Source of the DNA: Pseudomonas sp. MYb118
GTDB taxonomy: Bacteria; Pseudomonadota; Gammaproteobacteria; Pseudomonadales; Pseudomonadaceae
Direction of reading: 5' to 3'
Assembly (NCBI RefSeq): GCF_040947875.1
Contig: NZ_JBFRXN010000001.1
Span: 682,001-746,000, forward strand
DNA: 64,000 nt
The translations under genes and the position numbers were made by a program. Every line of letters begins with the position of its first letter. The stretch's first letter is position 1. The notes beneath the pieces are model-generated. The model had not been told where the DNA came from. It searched no databases and saw only the letters and a list, made by a program, of their open reading frames with translations. Positions 52,830 through 61,816 of this stretch are shown here, in pieces.

Positions 52830-54206
52830 ATGCCACCAGCTGATATCTCGCCATCGTTGAGCCTTCGCAGGCGAGCCATATTTGCCGGGGCATGGAATCT
52901 TGGTGCGCTGATCACCTCCCAGGCCATCCGGCTGGGCGGCAATCTCATTATGGCCCGCCTGTTGATGCCGGAAATGTTTGGCATCATGGTCATCGCCACC
53001 ACCGTGTCGGTGGTGCTGCACCTGCTGTCCGATGTCGGCTTTCGCCAGAACATCATCCAGAGCCCGCGAGGCGACGATCCGGCCTTCCTCAATACCGTGT
53101 GGACGGTGCAGATCATCCGCGGCTTCATTCTGTTCGCCTTCACCCTGCTGATCGCCGGCTGTTCGTGGTTCACCCAGCTTCTGCACCTGTGGCCGGATCA
53201 GTCCACCTACGCCGCGCCGCAATTGCCCCTGGTGCTGGCCGTCACCGGTTTTTCCGCGATCATCTACGGCTTCCAGTCGACCAAGGTCGATGTGGCCGTG
53301 CGCGACTTCCAGCAGAAGAAGGTCGTGCTCGCCGAATTCATCTCGCAACTGGCCGGCCTGCTGACCATGTTGGTGATCGGCTATTTCACCCGGTCGATCT
53401 GGGCGCTGGTCGGCTCCGGGCTGGTTGCCGCGCTGGCGATGACCTTGCTCGGGCACTTCTGGTTTCCCGGGGTGCGCAACCGCCTGCACTGGGACCGTGC
53501 CGCGCTCCAGGAAGTGGTGGTCTTCGGTCGCTGGATGCTGTTGTCATCGGCGGTGGGCGTGCTGGCCATGAACGGCGACCGCATCTGGTTCGGCGGCAGC
53601 ATGTCGGCCAATGAACTGGGGGTGTTTTCCATTGCCGTGCTGATTCTCGGTGCCTTGCAACTGGGCATGGCGCGCTTGCTCGGGGCCGTGGCGCTGCCGG
53701 CGTTCAGTGAGGCGGCGCGAGTCAACGACAAGGAGCGCTTGCACCTTTTGTATGACCGCTTCAAATTGCTCTTCGATGGGGTCTCGCTATTCATCTGCGG
53801 GCTGTTCTGGGTCATCAGCCCGCTGCTCATCAGCATTTTGTACGATGAACGCTACGCCGAAGCCGGCCACATGCTGGCGATTCTTTCATTGTCGTTTTTC
53901 ACCTGGCGCTTTGCCGTGGCGCATCAGGTCTGGCTGGCGTTGGGGCTGACCAAATACCAGGCCATGGACAACATCATCCGTGCCGTTTCGTTGTGGGTGC
54001 TGCTGCCACTGTTGCTGGCCATCGGCGGCGTGCATTATGCGATCTGGGGGGTTGCCCTGCATGCGTTGCCGACGGTGTTCCTGGTGGTGTACGTCAATCG
54101 CAAGGTGGGGTTGTTCGATCTCAAGCGTGAACTGGTGGTGCTGCCCCTGGCGTTGGTAGGCGTCGTCTGCGGGGAAGTGGTGCTGGAGATTGCCGGCTGG
54201 TTTTGA
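52830..54206 (+). CDS. Polysaccharide repeat-unit flippase (Wzx, MOP superfamily), copy 1
   Basis: 458 aa, about 12-14 membrane helices. It begins MPPADISPSLSLRRRAIFAG; the family region LGGNLIMARLLMPEMFGIMV follows. It moves lipid-linked repeat units across the inner membrane. It is nearly a copy of the protein at 57203 over its whole length, including VDVAVRDFQQKKVVLAEF and NGDRIWFGGSMS. The start codon and the upstream element are also duplicated. One copy may be specialised for a different unit. Confidence 0.9.
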   Translation: MPPADISPSLSLRRRAIFAGAWNLGALITSQAIRLGGNLIMARLLMPEMFGIMVIATTVSVVLHLLSDVGFRQNIIQSPRGDDPAFLNTVWTVQIIRGFILFAFTLLIAGCSWFTQLLHLWPDQSTYAAPQLPLVLAVTGFSAIIYGFQSTKVDVAVRDFQQKKVVLAEFISQLAGLLTMLVIGYFTRSIWALVGSGLVAALAMTLLGHFWFPGVRNRLHWDRAALQEVVVFGRWMLLSSAVGVLAMNGDRIWFGGSMSANELGVFSIAVLILGALQLGMARLLGAVALPAFSEAARVNDKERLHLLYDRFKLLFDGVSLFICGLFWVISPLLISILYDERYAEAGHMLAILSLSFFTWRFAVAHQVWLALGLTKYQAMDNIIRAVSLWVLLPLLLAIGGVHYAIWGVALHALPTVFLVVYVNRKVGLFDLKRELVVLPLALVGVVCGEVVLEIAGWF

Positions 54207-54231
54207 CTGGGTCGTCGGGGAGCCTTGAATC

Positions 54232-54426
54232 ATGCACGAACCTGATTTGAATACGTCTGCAATGGATCGCAGGGATTTCCTCCAGGCATTTGCGCTGTTG
54301 AGCCTCGGGGGGCTCGTCTTTGGCTGTTCCACTGCGCTTGCCCGGCCCGTCGCGGCCAAGTCCGGGTACTTCGTCGTCAACGGATGGGTCTTGCCGGCCC
54401 AACACTTTCAGCCAGCGCAAACATGA
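54232..54426 (+). CDS. Mini Tat-signal protein paired with the GMC oxidoreductase
   Basis: 64 aa. The Tat motif is MDRRDFLQAFALLSLGG, followed by LVFGC, a possible imperfect lipobox, and only about 30 further residues (GYFVVNGWVLPAQHFQP). The stop overlaps the start of the GMC gene (ATGA). Known GMC-type dehydrogenases such as gluconate dehydrogenase have a small Tat-exported subunit, which this could mimic in reduced form. It could also be a decayed remnant of one. Confidence 0.65.
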   Translation: MHEPDLNTSAMDRRDFLQAFALLSLGGLVFGCSTALARPVAAKSGYFVVNGWVLPAQHFQPAQT

Positions 54427-55865
54427 TCAAAGACTACCAATCGCAGAAAGAACTGCGCGAGGCCTATGACATCTGCATCATCGGCGCGGGCCCGGCCGGT
54501 ATCACCCTGGCGTTGCGCCTGGCCGGGCAGGGCAGGCAGGTGTTGTTGCTCGAGGGCGGTGGGCGCGAGTACTCGCAAGACTCGCAAGATCTCTACCAAT
54601 GCCCCTCCACGGGCCTTGAGGTCTATGCCGAAGAAACCCGCCTGCGTTATCTGGGCGGGACGTCCAACCATTGGTCCGGGCGCTGCCGCCCCTTCGAAGC
54701 CTCCGACTTCAACACCGGCCCGCCCGTGCGCCTGCCCGGCTGGCCCATCGCGTTTGCCGAAATGCAGCGGCATCTGGCCGAAGCGATGGCCATTGTCGAT
54801 CTGGCGCCGAATGCCAGTTTCAAGGCGATCAACGCTTCCCTGGACGGTGCCGACTTTGAAGCGGATCGCTTTCTGCTCAGCCCGCCGACCCGTTTTGCGA
54901 CGAAGTACGCCAGGGAACTCAATGAAACCGAGGGCCTGGAAGTCTTCATTCATTGCAACTGCGTCGACCTCGAGTTCGACAGCGGGACCGGGCGCATTGC
55001 GGCCATCGTCGTTTCGGACTACCAACAGCGGCGCGAGCGGGTCAAGGCGCGGCAGTTCATCCTGGCCACCGGTGCGATCGAGAATGCCCGGCAACTGCTC
55101 AACAGCGAGTCGCTGGCGGCGGGCGGCATCGTCACCGAGGGCGGGCTGGTCGGCAAATGTTTCATGGAACACCTGAACGTCGAACTGGGCACCTTTATCC
55201 TCAAGGACGGGCAGGAAAAGAACTCCCGGGAGTATTTCACCACCGATGCCTTCGTCGCCCAGCATCGGGCAGGCAAGGGCAACGTCGCCATTTCGCTGGT
55301 CTCGGAAGTCAAGACCTATGGCCGTACGGCGGCGATCAAGAGTTTCTTCGAAAACCTGATCTGCGATATCGGCGTGGAGCAGAAGATCGAGTTCATCACC
55401 AAGTTCGATTGCCCGGGCGATGGGGTGATCGGCACGCTGATCGAGCAGTTTCCCAACCTCAACAGCCGCGTCTCGCTGGGACCCGAACGGGATGCCCTGG
55501 GCATGCGCAAGGCCACGGTGCATTGGGAGCTGAGCCCGGCGGACCGTGACACCGTCAAGTCCATCGGCCTGGAAATGGCCAAATGCTTTGCCGACACCGG
55601 CCTGGGCCTGGTCAAGCTGGAGCAGTGCGTCTATGACGAGACCGTGCCACTGAAGCTCAACCCCCATGCCCATCACATGGGGACTACGCGCATGGCCTCG
55701 GCGCCGGAGTTCGGCGTGGTCGACGAGAACTGCAAGGTCTTCGGCGTCGAGAACCTGCATATCGCCGGCAGCAGCGTTTTTGCGACCGGCGGTGCGAGCA
55801 ATCCGACCATGCCGCTGTTACAACTGACACTAAGACTGGCGGAGCACATTAATAGTATAAGTTAG
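54423..55865 (+). CDS. GMC-family FAD-dependent oxidoreductase
   Basis: 480 aa. FAD motif IIGAGPAGITLALRLAGQGR, then LGGTSNHWSGRCRPF. The C-terminal GMC region has NPHAHHMGTTRM with the catalytic His, and GGASNPTMPLLQLTLRLAEH. It oxidises alcohol groups, so a sugar in the polymer or its precursor is plausible. It has no signal peptide of its own; export would need the co-translated Tat mini-protein as a hitchhiker partner, which is speculative. Such a gene is unusual within an EPS locus. Confidence 0.87.
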   Translation: MIKDYQSQKELREAYDICIIGAGPAGITLALRLAGQGRQVLLLEGGGREYSQDSQDLYQCPSTGLEVYAEETRLRYLGGTSNHWSGRCRPFEASDFNTGPPVRLPGWPIAFAEMQRHLAEAMAIVDLAPNASFKAINASLDGADFEADRFLLSPPTRFATKYARELNETEGLEVFIHCNCVDLEFDSGTGRIAAIVVSDYQQRRERVKARQFILATGAIENARQLLNSESLAAGGIVTEGGLVGKCFMEHLNVELGTFILKDGQEKNSREYFTTDAFVAQHRAGKGNVAISLVSEVKTYGRTAAIKSFFENLICDIGVEQKIEFITKFDCPGDGVIGTLIEQFPNLNSRVSLGPERDALGMRKATVHWELSPADRDTVKSIGLEMAKCFADTGLGLVKLEQCVYDETVPLKLNPHAHHMGTTRMASAPEFGVVDENCKVFGVENLHIAGSSVFATGGASNPTMPLLQLTLRLAEHINSIS

Positions 55866-55990
55866 CGCTCAAATTGGATTTTCTGGCTGGTGCTCGTCAG
55901 GGTGGCTTGATCACGGCTCACCTGGCTGGATGTGCATCGGAATTTGGTAGCCAGCCTCCGGATCTGCGGAGGGGGAATGGAGATAGTCTG

Positions 55991-57118
55991 TTGAAAGTGA
56001 CTTTTGTTCTGAGTGTGGCGAGCATGTCGGGCGGCATCCGCGTGGTGACCATCTATGCCCAGGCACTGGCTGACGCCGGCCATGATGTAACACTCGTTTC
56101 GCTGCCTTATCCCGCAATTCCGCTGCGCAGAAAGATCAAGAGCTTTGTCACCGGCAAGGGCTGGCTGGAAACACCGGTCATTCCTTCCTACCTGGACGAC
56201 ATGGACCTCGACCATCGGGTGATCGAAAAATACCGGCCGATCGTGGAATCCGACGTGCCGGATGCCGATGTGGTCATCGCCACCTGGTGGGAAACCGCCG
56301 AGTGGGTCAACGACCTGAGTCCGGCCAAGGGCGAGAAAGTGTATTTCGTGCAGGGGCACGAGATTTTCCCGTTCTGCCCGACAGACCGGGTCATCGCCAC
56401 CTATAACAAGCTGCCGTTGCACAAGATCACCATTTCCCGCTGGCTGGCGGATCTGATGCGCGTGGAGTACGGCGACGCCGATGTCGACCTGGTGCCCAAC
56501 AGTGTCGATCATCAGCAGTTCTTCGCCGCGCCCCGGGGCCGGCAGCAGCGCCCGACCCTGGGCTTTCTGTACCACGAAACCCCGTTGAAGGGCCTCGACG
56601 TGACGCTCGATGTAATCCGCGCCCTGGAGAAAAAGATCCCGGACCTGCGCGTCATTTCCTTTGGCAGCTTCGCACCCACGGGGGCGTTCGAGGTGCCGGC
56701 GAGTGTCGAATTCCACCTGGCGCCCGATCAGGAGCACATCCGCGACCTGTACACCCAATGCGATGTGTGGCTCGCCTCCAGTCGCAGCGAAGGCTTCAAC
56801 CTGACGGCCATGGAAGCCATGGCCTGTCGGACGCCCGTGGTCTCGACCCGCACGGGTTGGCCGCTGGAAGCCATCACCCCGTTCAAGAACGGCGTGCTGG
56901 CAGACATTGATGACACCGAGGCGCTGACGGCGGGCGCCGAACACCTTCTGACCCTGGATGACGCGCAATGGCGTGAGGTTTCCGAAGCGGCCCACCAGAC
57001 CGTGGCGGCCAGCTCCTGGGAACACTCGGCGAAGCTGTTCGAAGCGGCATTGGTCAAGGCGGTCGGCAAGCGCCCGTCCGGGCAACGTTCGGCCAAGACC
57101 GCCTCTTCCGTGGTGTAA
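55991..57118 (+). CDS. Glycosyltransferase family 4-like
   Basis: 375 aa from TTG 55991, which has GGAG eight bases upstream and reads LKVTFVLSVASMSGGIRV. The longer upstream frame lacks a ribosome site. GT-B features are VVIATWWETAEWV, YFVQGHEIFPF, LVPNSVDHQQF, and the donor-site ASSRSEGFNLTAMEAMACRT with its EX7E-type glutamates. It adds one sugar to the lipid-linked unit in the cytoplasm. Donor unknown. It follows the GMC gene and precedes the second flippase. Confidence 0.85.
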   Translation: MKVTFVLSVASMSGGIRVVTIYAQALADAGHDVTLVSLPYPAIPLRRKIKSFVTGKGWLETPVIPSYLDDMDLDHRVIEKYRPIVESDVPDADVVIATWWETAEWVNDLSPAKGEKVYFVQGHEIFPFCPTDRVIATYNKLPLHKITISRWLADLMRVEYGDADVDLVPNSVDHQQFFAAPRGRQQRPTLGFLYHETPLKGLDVTLDVIRALEKKIPDLRVISFGSFAPTGAFEVPASVEFHLAPDQEHIRDLYTQCDVWLASSRSEGFNLTAMEAMACRTPVVSTRTGWPLEAITPFKNGVLADIDDTEALTAGAEHLLTLDDAQWREVSEAAHQTVAASSWEHSAKLFEAALVKAVGKRPSGQRSAKTASSVV

Positions 57119-57149
57119 CAGCGGTGTGCCTGCCAGATTCCAGTGGTAG

Positions 57150-57175
57150 GGCAAACGGCGACTATAGTACCTTTT
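57150..57175 (+). promoter_or_regulatory. Upstream element of the second flippase gene, copy of the one at 52777
   Basis: GGCAAACGGCGACTATAGTA... with TATAGT in the same place relative to the start codon. Homology between the two loci runs from here, through the GGGGTTGT before the start codon, into the gene, so the duplication included the control region. Confidence 0.5.
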
Positions 57176-57202
57176 CGTGCCATTGATTTTGGGGTTGTAG
57201 TG

Positions 57203-58588
57203 ATGCCACCAGCTGATGTATCGCCACCGTTGAGCCTGCGCAGGCGAGCGATATTCGCCGGGGCATGGAATCTGGGGGCGCTGGTGGCATCCCAGGGCAT
57301 TCGCCTGGGTGGCAACCTGATCATGGCGCGCCTGCTGATGCCGGAAATGTTCGGCATCATGGTCATCGCCACCACCGTGTCGGTGGTGCTGCACCTGCTG
57401 TCCGATGTCGGCTTTCGCCAGAACATCATCCAGAGCCCGCGTGGCAACGATCCGGCCTTCCTCAATACCGTGTGGACCGCGCAGATCATCCGCGGCTTCA
57501 TCCTTTTCGCCTTTACCCTGCTGATCGCCGGCTTCGCCTGGTTCGCCCAGTACATCCATATGTGGTCGGAGCATTCCACCTATGCCGCGCCCGAATTGCC
57601 ACTGGTGCTGGCCCTGACCGGCCTGTCCGCGATCATCTATGGCTTCCAGTCGACCAAGGTCGATGTGGCGGTGCGCGACTTCCAGCAGAAAAAAGTCGTG
57701 CTCGCCGAGTTCGCCTCGCAGATCGCCGGCCTGCTGACGATGCTGGTGATCGGTTACTTCACCCGTTCGATCTGGTCGCTGGTGGGGGCCGGCCTGGTGT
57801 CTGCCCTGGTCATGACGCTGCTGGGCCATGTGTGGTTTTCCGGGCCTGCGAACCATCTGCACTGGGAGCGCCGCGCGCTGCAGGAAGTGGTGGGCTTCGG
57901 TCGCTGGATGCTGCTGTCGTCGGCGGTGGGCGTACTGGCGATGAATGGCGACCGCATCTGGTTCGGCGGCAGCATGTCGGCGGCCGAGCTGGGCGTCTAT
58001 TCCATCGCTGTCCTGTTTCTCGGGGCGCTGCAAATGGGCATGCAACGCTTGCTCGGCGCCGTGGCGTTGCCGGCCTTCAGCGAAGCGGCGCGGGTCAATG
58101 ACACGGCGCGACTGCACGCGCTGTACGACCGCTTCAAATTGCTGTTCGACCTGATCTCGCTGTTTCTCTGCGGATTGGCCTGGGTTCTCAGCCCATTACT
58201 GATCCACATTCTGTACGATGAGCGTTATGCCGGTGCTGGCCACATGCTGGCGATTCTTTCACTGTCTTTTTTCACCTGGCGTTTCGCCGTGGCGCATCAA
58301 CTCTGGCTGGCGCTGGGGCTGACCAAGTACCAGGCGATGGACAACATCATCCGCGCCATCTCGCTGTGGGTGCTGTTGCCGCTGCTGCTGGCGGTTGGCG
58401 GCGTCGAGTACGCGATCTGGGGCGTTGCCCTGCATGCGTTGCCGACGCTGATCCTGGTGGCCTACGTCAATCGCAAGGTGGGCTTGTTCGATATCCGCCG
58501 CGAGCTGATGGTCTTGCCAATGATGCTGGTCGGGTGGTTATGCGGGGAGTTGGTGTTGGCGCTGTTTCACTGGTTTGACTGGGTGTGA
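57203..58588 (+). CDS. Polysaccharide repeat-unit flippase (Wzx, MOP superfamily), copy 2
   Basis: 461 aa, beginning MPPADVSPPLSLRRRAIFAG at ATG 57203; the 20-codon upstream extension covers the control element and is rejected. It is a close paralogue of the 52830 protein, with changes scattered and more frequent in some loops (WFAQYIHMWSEHS against WFTQLLHLWPDQS) and at the C-terminus. Both copies are intact. Together they suggest duplication by unequal recombination with later divergence. Confidence 0.9.
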   Translation: MPPADVSPPLSLRRRAIFAGAWNLGALVASQGIRLGGNLIMARLLMPEMFGIMVIATTVSVVLHLLSDVGFRQNIIQSPRGNDPAFLNTVWTAQIIRGFILFAFTLLIAGFAWFAQYIHMWSEHSTYAAPELPLVLALTGLSAIIYGFQSTKVDVAVRDFQQKKVVLAEFASQIAGLLTMLVIGYFTRSIWSLVGAGLVSALVMTLLGHVWFSGPANHLHWERRALQEVVGFGRWMLLSSAVGVLAMNGDRIWFGGSMSAAELGVYSIAVLFLGALQMGMQRLLGAVALPAFSEAARVNDTARLHALYDRFKLLFDLISLFLCGLAWVLSPLLIHILYDERYAGAGHMLAILSLSFFTWRFAVAHQLWLALGLTKYQAMDNIIRAISLWVLLPLLLAVGGVEYAIWGVALHALPTLILVAYVNRKVGLFDIRRELMVLPMMLVGWLCGELVLALFHWFDWV

Positions 58589-58700
58589 CAACCACGTGTC
58601 GAATCTCGGCGCGGGGGCTACGCTTAGTGACACGAATCGAGAATCAGGGTGAATCGAACCCTGGCACAGATGTTTACTGGATTTTTTTGGGGCTGACAGG

Positions 58701-59318
58701 ATGATTGGTCTACTGAAACGCGCGATTGCTTGTTTCGCCATGAAAACGGGACGTTTAACCTGGCTCTACAAGCGATTCTGTCAACCGGACGGCCTGCAAT
58801 GGGCGATCCACATGGCTCGCTGGGGCGGGCTGCACTCCATCGGCAAGAACGTGTGGATCAATCTGGGCTGCAACATCGCTGACCCGACGCTGGTGCGCCT
58901 GGGCAACAACGTCGGCCTGTCCGACTGCACGCTGTTCGGTCACGACGCCACCGTCGCCCTGCTCAATGTGCGCTACGGGACGAAGCTCGATTCGGTCGGC
59001 CCCATCGACATCCTCGACAACTGTTTCATCGGGCATGGCGCGATCATCCTGCCGCGCGTGACGATTGGCCCGGACTCGGTGGTGGCGGCCGGCGCCGTGG
59101 TGCTCCGCGATGTGCCGCCCGGCGTGGTGGTCGGAGGCAATCCGGCCAGGGTCATCTGCACGATGGAAACGCTGTTGAAGAACTCCCAGGAGCGCTGCGC
59201 CGCCTACCCGTGGATGGACCTCATCCGTGAGCGCGACGGCGAGTTCGACCCCGAACTGGAAGTGAAGCTGCGAGCCATGCGCGTCGAATATTTCTTTGGT
59301 GAAAAATCCAATGGTTAA
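58701..59318 (+). CDS. Left-handed beta-helix acyltransferase
   Basis: 205 aa. Hexapeptide repeats are visible: IGKNVWINLGCNIADPTLVR, IGHGAIILPRVTIGPDSVVA, AGAVVLRDVPPGVVVGGNPA. Such enzymes O- or N-acylate sugars using acyl-CoA and act as trimers in the cytoplasm. Probable job: decorating the polysaccharide or its precursor. RBS GACAGG. Its end overlaps the next glycosyltransferase start by eight bases. Confidence 0.88.
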   Translation: MIGLLKRAIACFAMKTGRLTWLYKRFCQPDGLQWAIHMARWGGLHSIGKNVWINLGCNIADPTLVRLGNNVGLSDCTLFGHDATVALLNVRYGTKLDSVGPIDILDNCFIGHGAIILPRVTIGPDSVVAAGAVVLRDVPPGVVVGGNPARVICTMETLLKNSQERCAAYPWMDLIRERDGEFDPELEVKLRAMRVEYFFGEKSNG

Positions 59319-60267
59319 CGCGTCTCTCGATGTGCTGGTGGTCAACTACAACACGGCGGGCCTGTTGCAGCCGATGTTCAATGCGCTGCGCCAGCCCGAC
59401 AGCGTGGACCGTGCGCGCTACCTGGTGGTGGATAACGCCTCGGTCGACAATTCGCTGGAGTGCCTGGCGACGGTCTGCCCGCAGGCCGTGCTGCTGAGCA
59501 ACAAGGACAACGTCGGTTTTGGCCGGGCCAACAACCAACTGGTCGAACACCTGCAGGGCAAGTACGCGCTGCTGCTCAATACCGATGCCTTCGTCGCGGC
59601 GGACACCCTGAGCAAGACCCTCGACTATATGGAAGCGCATCCCGATTGCGGCATCCTGGGCGTGCGGCTGGAGGGCCGGGAAGGGGACTTACAGCCATCG
59701 TGCCGTTATTTCCCGACGCCATTGAACGTGTTTCTGTCGCGCACCGGGCTCGAGCGTTTCTTCCCGATGGTCAAGCGCGTCGACGACATGCAGTGGGATC
59801 ACGCCTCGGTCCGTGAGTGCGACTGGGTGCCGGGCTGCTATTACCTGATCCGTCGCGAAGTGATCGACACGGTGGGGCTGTTCGATCCGCGCTACTTCCT
59901 TTATTACGAGGAAGTCGATCACTGCAAGCGGGTGAAGCAGGCCGGCTGGAAAGTGATCTTCTACCCGCACACCACCGTGGTGCATATCGGCGGGGAAAGC
60001 GCCAAGTCCGTGGATGAACTCAATGCCGCCAGCCGGCAGATACCCCGCCTGCAAATCGAGAGTGAGCTGTTGTATTTCCGCAAGCACCACGGCGTGGCGG
60101 GCCTGGCCTGGCACATGGCGCTGGTTTGCGTCGGCGACCTGATCCTGGCGCTCAAGGCCTTGCTCAAGCGCCGTGGCAGGGCCGCCATCGGTGCATGCTG
60201 GGAGCATGCCCGGGTTACCTGGGCGCTGTTGCGTGACACCAAATTCGCCACCCAACCCACACGGTAG
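59311..60267 (+). CDS. Glycosyltransferase family 2 (rhamnosyltransferase-like)
   Basis: 318 aa. GT-A fold: VLVVNYNTAGLLQPMFNALR, VVDNASVDNS, LLLNTDAFV in the DxD position, CDWVPGCYYLIRREVIDTVG, and YYEEVDHCKRVKQAGW with the catalytic-base region. It adds a sugar, perhaps rhamnose. ATG 59311 has GGTGA upstream; TTG 59296 is an alternative. Translationally coupled to the acyltransferase. Confidence 0.89.
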   Translation: MVNASLDVLVVNYNTAGLLQPMFNALRQPDSVDRARYLVVDNASVDNSLECLATVCPQAVLLSNKDNVGFGRANNQLVEHLQGKYALLLNTDAFVAADTLSKTLDYMEAHPDCGILGVRLEGREGDLQPSCRYFPTPLNVFLSRTGLERFFPMVKRVDDMQWDHASVRECDWVPGCYYLIRREVIDTVGLFDPRYFLYYEEVDHCKRVKQAGWKVIFYPHTTVVHIGGESAKSVDELNAASRQIPRLQIESELLYFRKHHGVAGLAWHMALVCVGDLILALKALLKRRGRAAIGACWEHARVTWALLRDTKFATQPTR

Positions 60268-60275
60268 AGCCATTC

Positions 60276-60800
60276 ATGTTCGACAACATTCGCGCGGATC
60301 TGCGGGCTTACAACGGTGACTGGGGCGCCCAGGGTTTCTGGGTGATGCTGGTTTACCGCTTCGGGCGCTGGCGTTATGGCGTACGTCCGGCGCTGTTACG
60401 CAAAGTGTTTTCGTTCATCTATAAAGTGCTGTTCAAACTGGTGCAGATCCTGACGGGCATCGAGCTGCCGTGCGAGGTGGCGGTCGGGCGCAATTTTGTC
60501 ATCGACCACTTCGGCGGCATCGTCGTCAGTGGATACGCGCAGTTTGGCGATGATTGCCGGATCCGCAATGGCGTGGTCGTCGGCCTGAAGAATGTCAGCG
60601 AACCCATTGCCCCGGTGATCGGCAACAACGTCGACATTGGCTCCGGCGCCAAGGTGCTGGGCAATATCCGCATCGGCAACAATGTGGTGATCGGTGCCAA
60701 TGCCGTGGTCCTGACCGACGTACCGGACGACTGCGTGGCCGTGGGTGTGCCTGCGGTCATCAAGCAACGCAAGCCTGCACAGGCAAAGGAATGCTCATGA
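60276..60800 (+). CDS. Serine acetyltransferase-like sugar O-acetyltransferase
   Basis: 174 aa. The CysE-like region RNFVIDHFGGIVVSGYAQFG is followed by hexapeptide repeats (IGNNVDIGSGAKVLGNIRIG, NNVVIGANAVVLTDVPDD) and the end VGVPAVIKQ. Proteins of this short type in polysaccharide loci acetylate sugars rather than serine. Its stop overlaps the ATG of a tiny open frame leading into the next glycosyltransferase. Confidence 0.87.
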   Translation: MFDNIRADLRAYNGDWGAQGFWVMLVYRFGRWRYGVRPALLRKVFSFIYKVLFKLVQILTGIELPCEVAVGRNFVIDHFGGIVVSGYAQFGDDCRIRNGVVVGLKNVSEPIAPVIGNNVDIGSGAKVLGNIRIGNNVVIGANAVVLTDVPDDCVAVGVPAVIKQRKPAQAKECS

Positions 60801-60826
60801 ACGTTTTCGCTATCCGGCTCGGGTGA
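60797..60826 (+). other. Nine-codon open frame bridging two genes
   Basis: ATG at 60797 overlaps the acetyltransferase stop (ATGA). Its product would be MNVFAIRLG, and its TGA overlaps the GTG start of the next glycosyltransferase (GTGA). It could carry ribosomes from one gene to the next. Nothing shows that the peptide has a role. Confidence 0.35.
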
Positions 60827-61809
60827 ATGCCTTGATCAATGACATGGGCGTCGTGGTCATCGGCCGCAATGAAGGCCAGCGCCTGGAGCGTTGCCTGGCG
60901 TCGCTGGCCGCAACGGCGCAGCAGATCGTCTACGTCGATTCCGGGTCCACCGATGGTTCGGTGCAGCTGGCCCGTGCCCGCGGGGTGGCGGTGGTGGAGC
61001 TGGACATGAGCATCCCGTTTACCGCCGCGCGCGCACGCAACGAAGGGTTCGCCTGTGTGCAACGGCTGTTGCCGACGTTGCGGCATGTGCAGTTCGTCGA
61101 CGGTGACTGTGAAGTGGTTGCCAGCTGGCTGCCCCAGGCCCGGGCGTTTCTCGATGCACGGCCCGACGTGGCGGTGGTGTGTGGACGGCGCCGTGAGCGT
61201 TTTCCAGAGCGCTCGGTGTACAACCTGATGTGTGACATCGAATGGGATACGCCGGTTGGCGAGACCCGGGCCTGTGGCGGCGATGCGCTGATGCGTGCGG
61301 ATGCGTTTGCCGCCGTGTCGGGCTTTCGTGCCGACCTGATCGCGGGCGAAGAGCCGGAGTTGTGCGTGCGCCTGCGGGCCAAAGGCTGGAAGGTCTGGCG
61401 CCTGGACGAGGAAATGACCTTGCATGATGCGGCCATGACCCGTTTCGGCCAGTGGTGGAAACGCACCTTGCGCGGTGGTCACGCCTTCGCCGAAGGGGCT
61501 TCGTTGCACGGTGGTACGGCCGAGCAACATTGGCGCCGTGAATCGCGCCGGGCCTGGTTCTGGGGCCTGGGCGTGCCGCTGGCCACGCTGTTCGCCTGCG
61601 CGATACTGGGGGCGGCGGGGCTGTTGATCCTGCTGATCTATCCCTTGCAGGTTGCGCGCCTGGCTCGCCGGGGCGGCAGATCGGCGCGGCAGAACTGGCA
61701 ATTGGCGTTCTTCCTGGTGCTGGGCAAGTTTCCCGAGATGCTCGGGCAGGTCAAATTTCTATTGAGCAGATTCGGCGCCGGCAAGTCGGCCTTGATCGAA
61801 TACAAGTGA
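60823..61809 (+). CDS. Glycosyltransferase family 2 with C-terminal membrane segment
   Basis: 328 aa. GT-A features: VVVIGRNEGQRLERCLASLA, VYVDSGSTDGSV, VQFVDGDCEVVASWL (DGDC in the DxD position), and ACGGDALMRADAFAAVSGFR. A hydrophobic stretch at about 255-280 (VPLATLFACAILGAAGLLIL) anchors it to the inner membrane. GTG 60823 is chosen because it overlaps the stop of the mini frame; ATG 60844 is an alternative. It assembles the repeat unit; sugar unknown. Confidence 0.88.
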   Translation: MNALINDMGVVVIGRNEGQRLERCLASLAATAQQIVYVDSGSTDGSVQLARARGVAVVELDMSIPFTAARARNEGFACVQRLLPTLRHVQFVDGDCEVVASWLPQARAFLDARPDVAVVCGRRRERFPERSVYNLMCDIEWDTPVGETRACGGDALMRADAFAAVSGFRADLIAGEEPELCVRLRAKGWKVWRLDEEMTLHDAAMTRFGQWWKRTLRGGHAFAEGASLHGGTAEQHWRRESRRAWFWGLGVPLATLFACAILGAAGLLILLIYPLQVARLARRGGRSARQNWQLAFFLVLGKFPEMLGQVKFLLSRFGAGKSALIEYK

Positions 61810-61816
61810 GGCGCAC

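Noticed and set aside
55862..58117. Leftward 751-residue open frame
   Set aside because: It is antisense to an intact glycosyltransferase and a flippase; composition is rich in Arg, Gln and His, as expected of a GC-rich shadow.
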